In this document: piece by piece, positions 34,547 to 41,543 of the stretch
How the letters are laid out: every line of letters starts with the position of its first letter
Position numbering within the stretch: position 1 is the stretch's first letter
Assembly (NCBI GenBank): GCA_030744625.1
Contig: JASLQF010000051.1
Coordinates: 1 to 57,173, forward strand
Direction: 5' to 3'
DNA length: 57,173 bases
Origin: Rhodospirillales bacterium
GTDB lineage: Bacteria; Pseudomonadota; Alphaproteobacteria; Rhodospirillales; JASLQF01
The notes under the pieces: generated by a model
Told to the model about the DNA's origin: nothing
The model's input: the letters and a program-made list of their open reading frames with translations, nothing else
The model's database searches: none
Position numbers and translations under genes: made by a program

Positions 34547-34582
34547 TGGGCGTAATCCCCAAATAATGGGGGCCATTGCCCA
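34547..34582. promoter_or_regulatory. Two one-mismatch TGGG-N6-CCCA dyads, sites 2 and 3
   Basis: TGGGCGTAATCCCC (34547-34560) and GGGGCCATTGCCCA (34569-34582) each differ by one base from TGGG-N6-CCCA and start 22 bases apart, about two helical turns. Confidence 0.4.
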
Positions 34583-34620
34583 CCCAGGATGGAAAGATCG
34601 GCGTCAATTCGGTCGAATTG

Positions 34621-34634
34621 TGGGATTTTACCCA
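34621..34634. promoter_or_regulatory. TGGG-N6-CCCA inverted repeat, site 4 (exact)
   Basis: TGGGATTTTACCCA, directly followed by the ATTATCC/GGATAAT hairpin at 34638-34656. Confidence 0.5.
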
Positions 34635-34777
34635 AAGATTATCCGATTTGGATAATTCCGGTGCAATGTAGCCTGCGGTGGCTGTTAGGAAGAGACCTGG
34701 ATTTGGCTCGGGGGAGCAATAATTATATCAAATATAATAATAGCTTATGTCAAAGATTCGGCGCCAGATCAGTATTA

Positions 34778-34791
34778 TGGGGAAATTCCCA
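34778..34791. promoter_or_regulatory. TGGG-N6-CCCA inverted repeat, site 5 (exact)
   Basis: TGGGGAAATTCCCA. It lies 36 bases upstream of the -35 element of the next gene, a position suited to an activator. Confidence 0.5.
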
Positions 34792-34826
34792 TAAAAACTT
34801 CCCATAAATGTTTTGGGTTCAATTTA

Positions 34827-34855
34827 TTGACAAGCGGCGGCGCGGCGCGTTTACT
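34827..34855 (+). promoter_or_regulatory. Sigma-70-type promoter predicted to give a leaderless transcript
   Basis: TTGACA (34827-34832), a 17-base spacer and TTTACT (34850-34855). A start site 7-8 bases further on falls at about 34862-34863, which is the A of the downstream ATG. An alternative -10 (TACTAT, 34852-34857) has a 19-base spacer. No ribosome site precedes the ATG. Confidence 0.55.
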
Positions 34856-34862
34856 ATCCTGC

Positions 34863-36299
34863 ATGGACGAGATACAGAGGCTCATCGCCGAAATCGAGGC
34901 CTATTGCCAGCTTTCCGGGTTGGCCGAGACCACTTTCGGGCGCCGTGCCGTAAACGACGGCAAGTTCGTCGGCCGCCTGCGCGATGGCAAGGGCGTCACC
35001 GTAAAGACCATCGCCCGCCTGCGCGTCTTCATGCACGAGAATCCGGCGCCCTGTGCCCCCGTCGACGGTTTTGAGGCCGGCGCGCCCCGCCCCGCCCCGG
35101 TGGCCGACGCGGCGCCACGGGCACACGACTCGGAGGCGACCCCCCCCGTCGAGGCCGCGCCCGGGCAGGGCGCCGGCGGCGAGCGGCCTTTCCGCTTCTA
35201 CGACAATCGCCAGAAGTACCTGATGTTCGTCAACACCTGTAACGAAAAGGCGGTGGTCGCCGAGCGCGCCGGCATGGAGCTCGCCCACGTCCATCCGCGG
35301 CCGCCGGCGCTCAGGGTGTTCGACGCCGGCATGGGCGACGGCACGGTGCTGACGCGCCTGATGCGGGACATGCACCGACGCTTTCCGACGGTGCCGTTCT
35401 TCATCGTCGGCAAGGAGATCAGCATCGAGGACATCCGCCTGAGCCTGGAAAAGATGCCCGATCGTTTCGCCGAGCACCCGGGCACCGTTCTCGTCATCAC
35501 CAACCTCTATTACACCGAGGCGCCGCGGCTCATGCCCGGCAACGTCAACGCGGCCGCCGCCCTCAACTGGCACGAAGTGCCCCTGGCCGGGTCGTCGTCC
35601 CACCAGTACGACGAACAGATCAAGGCCCTCGGCCCCATCCTCGAGGAAGGCTGGCAGGTCAAGGCGAGCCCGCGCACCGGCAATCCCCTCTATGTGCGCC
35701 CCTCGGTCCTCGTCATCTACCGCGAGGACCACAAGTTCCTGCTCGACCCGGTGATCCCACGGCCCGGGCATACCCAGGGGCTCTACGACCTGATCATCGC
35801 GTCGCAGCCCTACCGTGCCCGCATGTCCGTCGATTTCAAGGTGGGCCGCGTGTTGGCGCCGCTGGCCCGCGGCCTGGGGCCGGGCGGGCGCATGTTAACC
35901 ATCCAGAGCTACGGTCGCGACCCGGGACTGGAGGTCATCCAGCGCGTGTGGCCCGGCGAGGAACCCTTCCAGAGCGACCGCCACACCCTGCTCAAGGCCC
36001 TCAAGTCCGAACTCGGGCGCACCGAGCGCGACCTCAGCTTCAAGACCCTCTCCGACAAGCGCTCGCTGTTCCGCTATCAAATGCACACCCTGCCCACGGA
36101 GATCGGCCACTCGATCGGCACCTCGACCCTCTTCGCCGCCTGGAACGCCGCTGTCTATGTCGCCCAGATCGAGGACGAGCGTTTGGCCGACGCGGTTACC
36201 GACGGCTCCTATCTCGCGGCCACCAGAGAGGTCTTGCAAAAGCACGGCGGCCTGTGGTTTCACGACGAATCCTTCGTGGTCACGCGCCGCCGCGGCTAA
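34863..36299 (+). CDS. Orphan SAM methyltransferase-like protein with N-terminal small helical domain
   Basis: This is a 478-residue protein. Residues 1-65 (IQRLIAEIEAYCQLSGLAET, TFGRRAVNDGKFVGRLRDG) form a small helical domain like those in alphaproteobacterial HTH-type proteins. A Pro/Ala-rich linker (about 66-115) leads to a catalytic-looking part with RVFDAGMGDGTVLTRLMRDM near 150-170, a class I methyltransferase motif I. Later conserved-looking stretches are TNLYYTEAPRLMPGNVNAAA and HGGLWFHDESFVVTRRRG at the end. The substrate is unknown and EgtD-type motifs are not kept. The ATG at 34863 has no ribosome site; see the promoter entry. A decayed copy of its 3' end lies at 37793-37924, beyond the dehydrogenase gene. 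Confidence 0.7.
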   Translation: MDEIQRLIAEIEAYCQLSGLAETTFGRRAVNDGKFVGRLRDGKGVTVKTIARLRVFMHENPAPCAPVDGFEAGAPRPAPVADAAPRAHDSEATPPVEAAPGQGAGGERPFRFYDNRQKYLMFVNTCNEKAVVAERAGMELAHVHPRPPALRVFDAGMGDGTVLTRLMRDMHRRFPTVPFFIVGKEISIEDIRLSLEKMPDRFAEHPGTVLVITNLYYTEAPRLMPGNVNAAAALNWHEVPLAGSSSHQYDEQIKALGPILEEGWQVKASPRTGNPLYVRPSVLVIYREDHKFLLDPVIPRPGHTQGLYDLIIASQPYRARMSVDFKVGRVLAPLARGLGPGGRMLTIQSYGRDPGLEVIQRVWPGEEPFQSDRHTLLKALKSELGRTERDLSFKTLSDKRSLFRYQMHTLPTEIGHSIGTSTLFAAWNAAVYVAQIEDERLADAVTDGSYLAATREVLQKHGGLWFHDESFVVTRRRG

Positions 36300-36416
36300 T
36301 CGACGTCCACACATGACCCTAAACGGACATTCGAGATTGTGAATATCCAGTATTTTCCATGCCTCTGAGAATTGCTGCTTTAGTCCAAGGAACGGACAAC
36401 CTGAAGGGTTCAACCC

Positions 36417-36431
36417 GATCCAGAACACTAG
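36417..36431. repeat. 15-bp exact repeat, copy 1
   Basis: GATCCAGAACACTAG occurs here, between the methyltransferase and dehydrogenase genes, and again at 44355-44369 overlapping the end of the second gamma-glutamyltransferase gene. Flanks differ. Confidence 0.6.
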
Positions 36432-36497
36432 ATATGATTGGGATCAAGGCTGAAAGACCGGAATTGGGCTAGACAATTCGCGTGATTGGAGCTTCCC

Positions 36498-37763
36498 ATG
36501 TCATCATTGTTTTCCAAGGCTCGTAAGCGTCTCAAACTGGCGGCCAAGTACGTGCACGTCGATCCGGACGTCATGGAGAAGCTCAAGAGCCCCCAGGAGA
36601 CCCTACATGCCAGCCTCATGGTGCGCATGGACGACGGTTCCCTACGCGCCTTCAACGCGTGGCGCTGTCGCTATGACGACACCCGGGGGCCCACAAAGGG
36701 TGGCATCCGTTTTTATCCCAAAGTCAATCTCGACGAAGTGGTGGCGCTAGCTTTCTGGATGACTTTCAAATGCGCCGTCGTCAATCTGCCCTTCGGCGGG
36801 GCCAAGGGCGGGGTCGCCGTCGACAGCAAAAAGCTTTCCAACACTGAATTAGAACGGCTGAGCCGCGCCTACGTCCGGGCGTTGCCCAACTTCATCGGCC
36901 CCGACCGGGATATTCCGGCTCCCGACGCCTACACCAACGCCACGGTGATGGGCTGGATGGCCAATGAATATGCCAGCATGGTCGGCCATTCCTCACCGGC
37001 GGTGATTACCGGTAAACCAATCGTGCTCGGCGGCTCGTTGGGCCGTGACGATGCCACCGGCCGGGGCGGTTACTATGTTCTTCGGCATATCGAAAAAGAG
37101 TTAAGACTGACACCCAAAAAAACCCGGGTGGTGGTGCAGGGGTACGGCAACGCTGGCTTCCCTTGTGCCAGTCTGCTTCACGCCGATGGCTACCGGATCA
37201 TCGGCCTTTCGGATTCGAACTCGGCGATCTATGACCCGGACGGCATGGATCCCCACGCCGTCATGGAACATAAGACCAAGACGGGCCAGATTTCCGGCGC
37301 CCCGACCCATGGCAATTGCAAGGAAATGTCCAACCAGGAACTTCTCGAAAGCGACAGCGACCTGCTCATCCCGGCGGCCCTGGAAAACCAGGTCACCACC
37401 GAGAACGCGGAGCGCATAAAGGCCCGGGTCGTCTTGGAACTGGCCAACGGTCCGGTAACACCGCTCGCCGACGACATCCTGAACGAGCGGGGCATTATCG
37501 TCGTTCCGGACATCCTGGCCAACGCTGGCGGGGTCACCGTCTCTTATTTCGAATGGGCGCAGAACCGGGCCGGCTATTACTGGTCGTTGGAGGAAGTTCA
37601 CAAGCAAATGCGCAGTTTCATCGAGCCCCAAACCAAGGCCATCTGGGGAATCAAGGAAGAGAAAGAAATCGACCTGCGCACTGCTGCCTATGTTCTGGCC
37701 CTGAGACGCATCGGCGAGGCCGTCAGCGCCCGTGGAACCCGGGCCTTTTTCAAGCGCTCTTGA
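36498..37763 (+). CDS. Glu/Leu/Phe/Val dehydrogenase (glutamate dehydrogenase type)
   Basis: The 421-residue product has the substrate-site lysines K67 in GPTKGGIRF and K103 in PFGGAKGGV, the aspartate context GPDRDIPAPD, and a Rossmann motif VVQGYGNAG for NAD(P). It deaminates glutamate or a related amino acid to the 2-oxo acid plus ammonia. Length fits the roughly 420-residue hexameric class. I use the ATG at 36498 (GGAG 8 bases upstream) rather than the in-frame TTG at 36486. It sits between the methyltransferase-like gene and a decayed copy of that gene's end, suggesting insertion or recombination here. Confidence 0.92.
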   Translation: MSSLFSKARKRLKLAAKYVHVDPDVMEKLKSPQETLHASLMVRMDDGSLRAFNAWRCRYDDTRGPTKGGIRFYPKVNLDEVVALAFWMTFKCAVVNLPFGGAKGGVAVDSKKLSNTELERLSRAYVRALPNFIGPDRDIPAPDAYTNATVMGWMANEYASMVGHSSPAVITGKPIVLGGSLGRDDATGRGGYYVLRHIEKELRLTPKKTRVVVQGYGNAGFPCASLLHADGYRIIGLSDSNSAIYDPDGMDPHAVMEHKTKTGQISGAPTHGNCKEMSNQELLESDSDLLIPAALENQVTTENAERIKARVVLELANGPVTPLADDILNERGIIVVPDILANAGGVTVSYFEWAQNRAGYYWSLEEVHKQMRSFIEPQTKAIWGIKEEKEIDLRTAAYVLALRRIGEAVSARGTRAFFKRS

Positions 37764-37792
37764 GCGACGCCATGTGAGGTGGTCCTGGAGTA

Positions 37793-37924
37793 GCGCCTCA
37801 AGCCCGGCAACGTCAACGCAGCCGCCGACGGCTCCTATATCGCGGCACCAGCGAGGTCCTGCGCAAGCACGGCGGTCTGTGGTTCCACGACGAATCCTTC
37901 GTGGTCACGCGGCGCCGCGGCTAG
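37793..37924 (+). pseudogene. Decayed, internally deleted copy of the methyltransferase-like gene
   Basis: GCCCGGCAACGTCAACGC matches the internal part of the gene at 34863 (near 35535; encoding PGNVNAAA). It is joined directly to a stretch matching that gene's last roughly 100 bases (36199-36299; DGSYLAATREVLQKHGGLWF and onward). About 640 bases are missing between the two parts, and one lost base near 37845 shifts the frame. It cannot encode the intact protein. Confidence 0.85.
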
Positions 37925-38008
37925 CTTCCCAACCACGAACACCGTCCCCTTGCCCCGGCGCGCCAGACCGGCTAACCCTCTGGCGGCGAATTCAACGAGG
38001 AGAGCGCG

Positions 38009-39604
38009 ATGCTGCAATCGACGAAAACGATGCGGGGGATGGTCGTCTCCTCGCACCATCTGGCGGCCGAGGCCGGGCTAGGCGTGCTGCGCGAGGGCGG
38101 CAACGCCATCGAGGCAATGATCGCCGCCGCTGCCGCCATTTCGGTGGTCTACCCGCACATGAACGGGCTCGGCGGCGACGGTTTCTGGCTGATCAGCGAG
38201 CCGGGCCGGCGACCGCCGCGCGCCATCAACGCCGTCGGCGCCGCCGCCGGGGCGGCCGACGCGGCGTTCTTCCGGGGGCAGGGCGCCGACGTCATCCCGT
38301 CGCGCGGGCCGCTCGCCGCCAACACGGCGGCCGGCACCATCTCCGGCTGGCAGGACGCCCTCGAGATCAGTGCCGAGTGGGGCGGCAAGCTGCCGCTCTC
38401 GCGGCTTCTCGAGGACGCCGCCTATCACGCCGGCGCCGGCTTTCCGGTCACCGAAAGCCAGAACAGGCACACCACCGAAAAGCTCGACGAACTCAAGGAC
38501 GTACCCGGGTGGGCCGATGTCTTCCTCGATGGCGGCACGCCGTGGCCGGTCGGCAGCTTGTTCAAGCAGCCGGCCCTGGCCGACACGCTGGAGCGCATGG
38601 CCAAGGCCGGTCTCGACGATTTCTACCGGGGCGAATTGGCACGCCGGCTGGGTGCCGATCTGGAGCGTGCCGGCAGCCCGGTGCGCGCCGAGGACTTGGC
38701 GCGCCAGCGCGCCGTCAGCGGCGAGCCTCTGTCAGTGAAGCTCGGCGCCGGGAAGGTCTACAACGTAACGCCGCCCTCGCAGGGGCTGGCGTCGCTGATT
38801 ATCCTGGGGCTGTTCGACCGCCTCGGCTGGTGCACCGAGGCGGATGGCTTCGCACACGTCCATGGCGTGGTCGAGGCCTCGAAGCGCGCCGTCCTGGTGC
38901 GCAACGCGCACGTCACCGACCCCGCCCACATGGCCGTTCAGCCCGAGGACTTCCTCACCGACGCCGCCCTTGACGAAATGGCCGGCGGGATCGACGCCAA
39001 GACGGCATTGCCGTGGCCGGTGCCCTCGGCGCCGGGGGACACCGTGTGGCTGGGCGCCATCGACGGCAAGGGGCGCGTCGTCAGCTTCATCCACAGCATC
39101 TATTGGGAGTTCGGCTCCGGCGTCGTGCTGCGCGACACCGGCGTCCAGTGGCAGAACCGGGGATCGAGCTTCTCGCTGGAGGAGGGCGATCTCAATCCCA
39201 TCAGCCCCGGCCGCCTGCCCTTTCACACCAACAATCCGGCGATGGCCATCCTCGATGACGGCCGGGTCATGGCTTACGGCACCATGGGCGGCGAAGGCCA
39301 GCCTCAGACCCAGGCCGCGCTGTTCACCCGCTACGTCCACTTCGCCATGGGCCTGCAACGCGCCATCACGGCGCCGCGCTGGGTGCTGGCCCGAACCTGG
39401 GGGGCGGAGCGCACCGACTTGCGCGTGGAAAGCCGCATGCCCGCCGATGTCGTCGAGGCGTTGCGGGCGGCCGGCCACGACGTCACTGTGGTTGGCCCGT
39501 TCGAAGACGCCATGGGCCACGCCGGGGCCGCCGTCCTGCACGCCAGCGGGGTCATGGAGGGAGCCACCGATCCGCGTTGCGACGGCGCCGTGGCGGCCTT
39601 CTGA
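38009..39604 (+). CDS. ggt: Gamma-glutamyltransferase family protein (first copy)
   Basis: This 531-residue Ntn-hydrolase precursor has an N-terminal GMVVSSHHLAAEAGLGVLREGGNAIEA and MNGLGGDGFWL, then a likely autocleavage threonine T345 in GDTVWLGAIDGKG, where the small subunit would begin. Later motifs are FHTNNPAM and GTMGGEGQPQTQ. No clear signal peptide is seen, so it is probably cytoplasmic. AACGAGGAGAG precedes the ATG. The family cleaves gamma-glutamyl bonds; this TV variant, instead of TTH, is common in the distant branch, whose substrates are less known. Confidence 0.88.
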   Translation: MLQSTKTMRGMVVSSHHLAAEAGLGVLREGGNAIEAMIAAAAAISVVYPHMNGLGGDGFWLISEPGRRPPRAINAVGAAAGAADAAFFRGQGADVIPSRGPLAANTAAGTISGWQDALEISAEWGGKLPLSRLLEDAAYHAGAGFPVTESQNRHTTEKLDELKDVPGWADVFLDGGTPWPVGSLFKQPALADTLERMAKAGLDDFYRGELARRLGADLERAGSPVRAEDLARQRAVSGEPLSVKLGAGKVYNVTPPSQGLASLIILGLFDRLGWCTEADGFAHVHGVVEASKRAVLVRNAHVTDPAHMAVQPEDFLTDAALDEMAGGIDAKTALPWPVPSAPGDTVWLGAIDGKGRVVSFIHSIYWEFGSGVVLRDTGVQWQNRGSSFSLEEGDLNPISPGRLPFHTNNPAMAILDDGRVMAYGTMGGEGQPQTQAALFTRYVHFAMGLQRAITAPRWVLARTWGAERTDLRVESRMPADVVEALRAAGHDVTVVGPFEDAMGHAGAAVLHASGVMEGATDPRCDGAVAAF

Positions 39605-39720
39605 ACCGACCGCGTTCGATCCGTGGATCAACCCGGGCGGTACCGGCACGGTCGGCGTGACCATCGACACGGTCTCGAACACCGCCCCCGGCACGATGTG
39701 GCGACGGCCTGAAGGCGCCG

Positions 39721-39935
39721 TCATCCAGTGACCCCGATCAGGGAATCGAGAAGTTTCTTGTCGTCCTTCAGGGTCCGACTGTCGCCGTCGTAGACGACGC
39801 GGCCCCTGTCGAGCACCACCGTTCTTTCGGAGAAATCGAGCGCCACCCGCGTATTCTGCTCGACAAGCAGGATCGCCAGTTCGTCCTTGGCGCGCAGCTT
39901 CTCCATGGCCCGCACAAGGAACCGCAGTCCATTAT
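39721..39935 (-). pseudogene. C-terminal remnant of a LivF/LivG-type ABC transporter ATPase
   Basis: The - strand frame reads LAILLVEQNTRVALDFSERT followed by VVLDRGRVVYDG, the Switch/H-loop region and end of a branched-chain amino acid ABC ATPase. The Walker A, Q-loop and signature motif are missing, and upstream sequence is unrelated. About 65 of some 240 residues remain. No other liv genes are nearby. Confidence 0.75.
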
Positions 39936-39964
39936 AGCGAACAAATGAAAAAAATCGGAAGGGC

Positions 39965-40070
39965 TTGTTGTCGACCCCGACCTGATGGAGAAGAACCTCG
40001 GTGCCATGGCGCGTCTCGCCGTCGGGCATGCGTGGCGCCCAAGCCCCACGCCAAGGCCCGCGATCCGATG
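39965..40070 (+). pseudogene. Frameshifted N-terminal remnant of a D-threonine aldolase/D-serine dehydratase-like gene
   Basis: The first frame reads LVVDPDLMEKNLGAMARLA; after a frame change it continues VAPKPHAKARDP, which matches the RPHAKTHK lysine motif of this PLP-dependent (alanine racemase N-terminal) family. It is close in DNA to the remnant at 40263 (shared runs such as CCATGGCGCGTCTCGCCG). Only about 35 codons survive. Confidence 0.7.
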
Positions 40071-40262
40071 GCTTTCTTATTTGTCCAATGGCTGGTTATC
40101 ATATGCATGTTAAGAAAATCGATTGCTGCCCACGCCGGAGGACGGATTGTACGTCAAGGCGCTTGAAACCCCGCGGGCAACCGCCGAGAGGCGCGCCGGG
40201 ACCCCGATGCCGGGGCGGGACGCGGACGCCGCCGGCCGGCGGCGCAAACGGGCCGACGTGGC

Positions 40263-40613
40263 ATGAGCGGCGTCCCGGGCCGGGGCGCCAACGAGGCGTT
40301 GATCGGCGCTCCGGGATCGCGCTGGCGGCTGAACACGCTGGCCCTGGTGCTCGACCTCGACCTGATGGAGAACAACCTCGACACCATGGCGCGTCTCGCC
40401 GCCGGGGCGCCCGCCGGCGCAACCTACGAGTTCACCGGCGACGAGTTCGGCTGCGTCGTCTTCGCCGACGGCGGCCAGGGCCTGGCCCCGGGCGACGTGC
40501 TCGAATGCATCGTTCCCCATTGCGACCCTACCGTGAACCTCCACGATTTCTACCATTGCGTCCGTGGCGATACGGTGGTCGACATCTGGCCCATCGACGC
40601 CCGCGGCAGGTAG
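40263..40613 (+). pseudogene. Internally deleted D-threonine aldolase/D-serine dehydratase-like gene
   Basis: A 116-codon open frame joins an N-terminal start (NTLALVLDLDLMENNLDTMA) to the C-terminal domain (GDEFGCVVF, PHCDPTVNLHDFYHCVRGD, VVDIWPIDARGR), which holds the family's His/Cys metal site. Family members have about 370 residues, so some 250 are missing, including the PLP lysine. It is in frame, so a shortened peptide could still be made, but aldolase activity is not expected. An intact MBL gene starts 15 bases downstream. Confidence 0.78.
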
Positions 40614-40627
40614 GGGAGGCAGTCACC

Positions 40628-41500
40628 ATGGGCACCTGGATGTTGGGCGATATCGCGGTGGATCGCGTCGTCGAGGTGGAAGGGCCGGCCCTGCCCCCCG
40701 ACGTCCTCTACCCGGGCGCCGCCTCGGAGGTCATCGAGGCGCATCGCCACTGGCTCGAGCCCGGCCTCCTGGACCCCGCGAGCGGCCTTCTGGTCATTTC
40801 CTTTCATTCCTTCGTCATCCGCACGGCCCATCACGTCATCGTCGTCGATACCTGCGGTGGCAACGACAAGTCGCGGCCCGGCAAAGTGCGCTACCACATG
40901 AACAGCCACCCCTACCTGGACAACCTGGCGGCCGCCGGTATCGTCCCGGAGGACGTCGACTTCGTGCTGTGCACGCACCTGCACGTCGACCACGTGGGGT
41001 GGAACACGCGGCTGCTCGACGGACGCTGGGTGCCGACCTTTCCCAACGCCAGGTACCTGTTCGGCCGCGTCGAGTGGGAGTTCTGGGAGCGCCAGTACCA
41101 GAGCCCGGCGTTCACCGACGACCCCTATTACGAGGATAGCATCCTGCCCGTCATCGAGGCTGGTCAGGCCGAGTTCGTGGACACCGACTACCAGATCGAC
41201 GACGGGGTGTGGCTGGAGCCGACGCCCGGCCACACGCCGGGCCAGGTCGCCCTTCACATCGAGGGCGGCAGGCGCCGGGCGGTAATGAGCGGAGACTTGA
41301 TGCACACCGCCTTGCAGTGCGCCGAGCCCGATCTCAGCAGTTGCTTCTGCGTCGACCCGGCGCTCTCGGCGCGCACCCGCCGCGCCTTCCTGGAGCGCCA
41401 TGCCGATACCGATACCCTGATCATGCCGGCCCACTTCCCGACCCCGAGCGTCGGCCTGATCAAGCCGGCCGGCGCCGCCTTCCGCTTCGCCTTCGCCTGA
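40628..41500 (+). CDS. MBL-fold metallo-hydrolase
   Basis: This 290-residue protein has the metal motif THLHVDHVGWN (H117, H119, D121, H122), a further His in PTPGHTPGQV, an Asp in VMSGDLMH and a final His in PAHFPTPSVG. It resembles N-acyl homoserine lactonase/AttM-like or related lactonases. GGGGAGG about 9 bases before the ATG supports the start; the longer open frame from 40001 crosses pseudogene sequence. It probably once formed an operon with the deleted PLP gene just upstream. Confidence 0.88.
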   Translation: MGTWMLGDIAVDRVVEVEGPALPPDVLYPGAASEVIEAHRHWLEPGLLDPASGLLVISFHSFVIRTAHHVIVVDTCGGNDKSRPGKVRYHMNSHPYLDNLAAAGIVPEDVDFVLCTHLHVDHVGWNTRLLDGRWVPTFPNARYLFGRVEWEFWERQYQSPAFTDDPYYEDSILPVIEAGQAEFVDTDYQIDDGVWLEPTPGHTPGQVALHIEGGRRRAVMSGDLMHTALQCAEPDLSSCFCVDPALSARTRRAFLERHADTDTLIMPAHFPTPSVGLIKPAGAAFRFAFA

Positions 41501-41543
41501 AACCCCTTGCCGTGGCCCCGGGTGCCGCGTTATGTGAGCGGGC

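Larger units (their letters stand above)
34243..34862. other. 620-bp AT-rich intergenic island
   Basis: This stretch is far richer in A and T than its neighbours and has no convincing gene. It carries five TGGG-N6-CCCA-type inverted repeats (34371-34384, 34547-34560, 34569-34582, 34621-34634, 34778-34791), an ATTATCC-GATTT-GGATAAT hairpin (34638-34656) and a -35/-10 pair beside the next gene. The origin of the AT bias is unknown. Confidence 0.75.

Noticed and set aside
34589..34807. A 72-codon frame in the AT-rich gap
   Set aside because: No ribosome site and no coding bias; the inverted repeats run through it.
36300..36497. Promoter of the sigma-54 type before the dehydrogenase
   Set aside because: No TGGCAC-N5-TTGCA match is seen in the gap.
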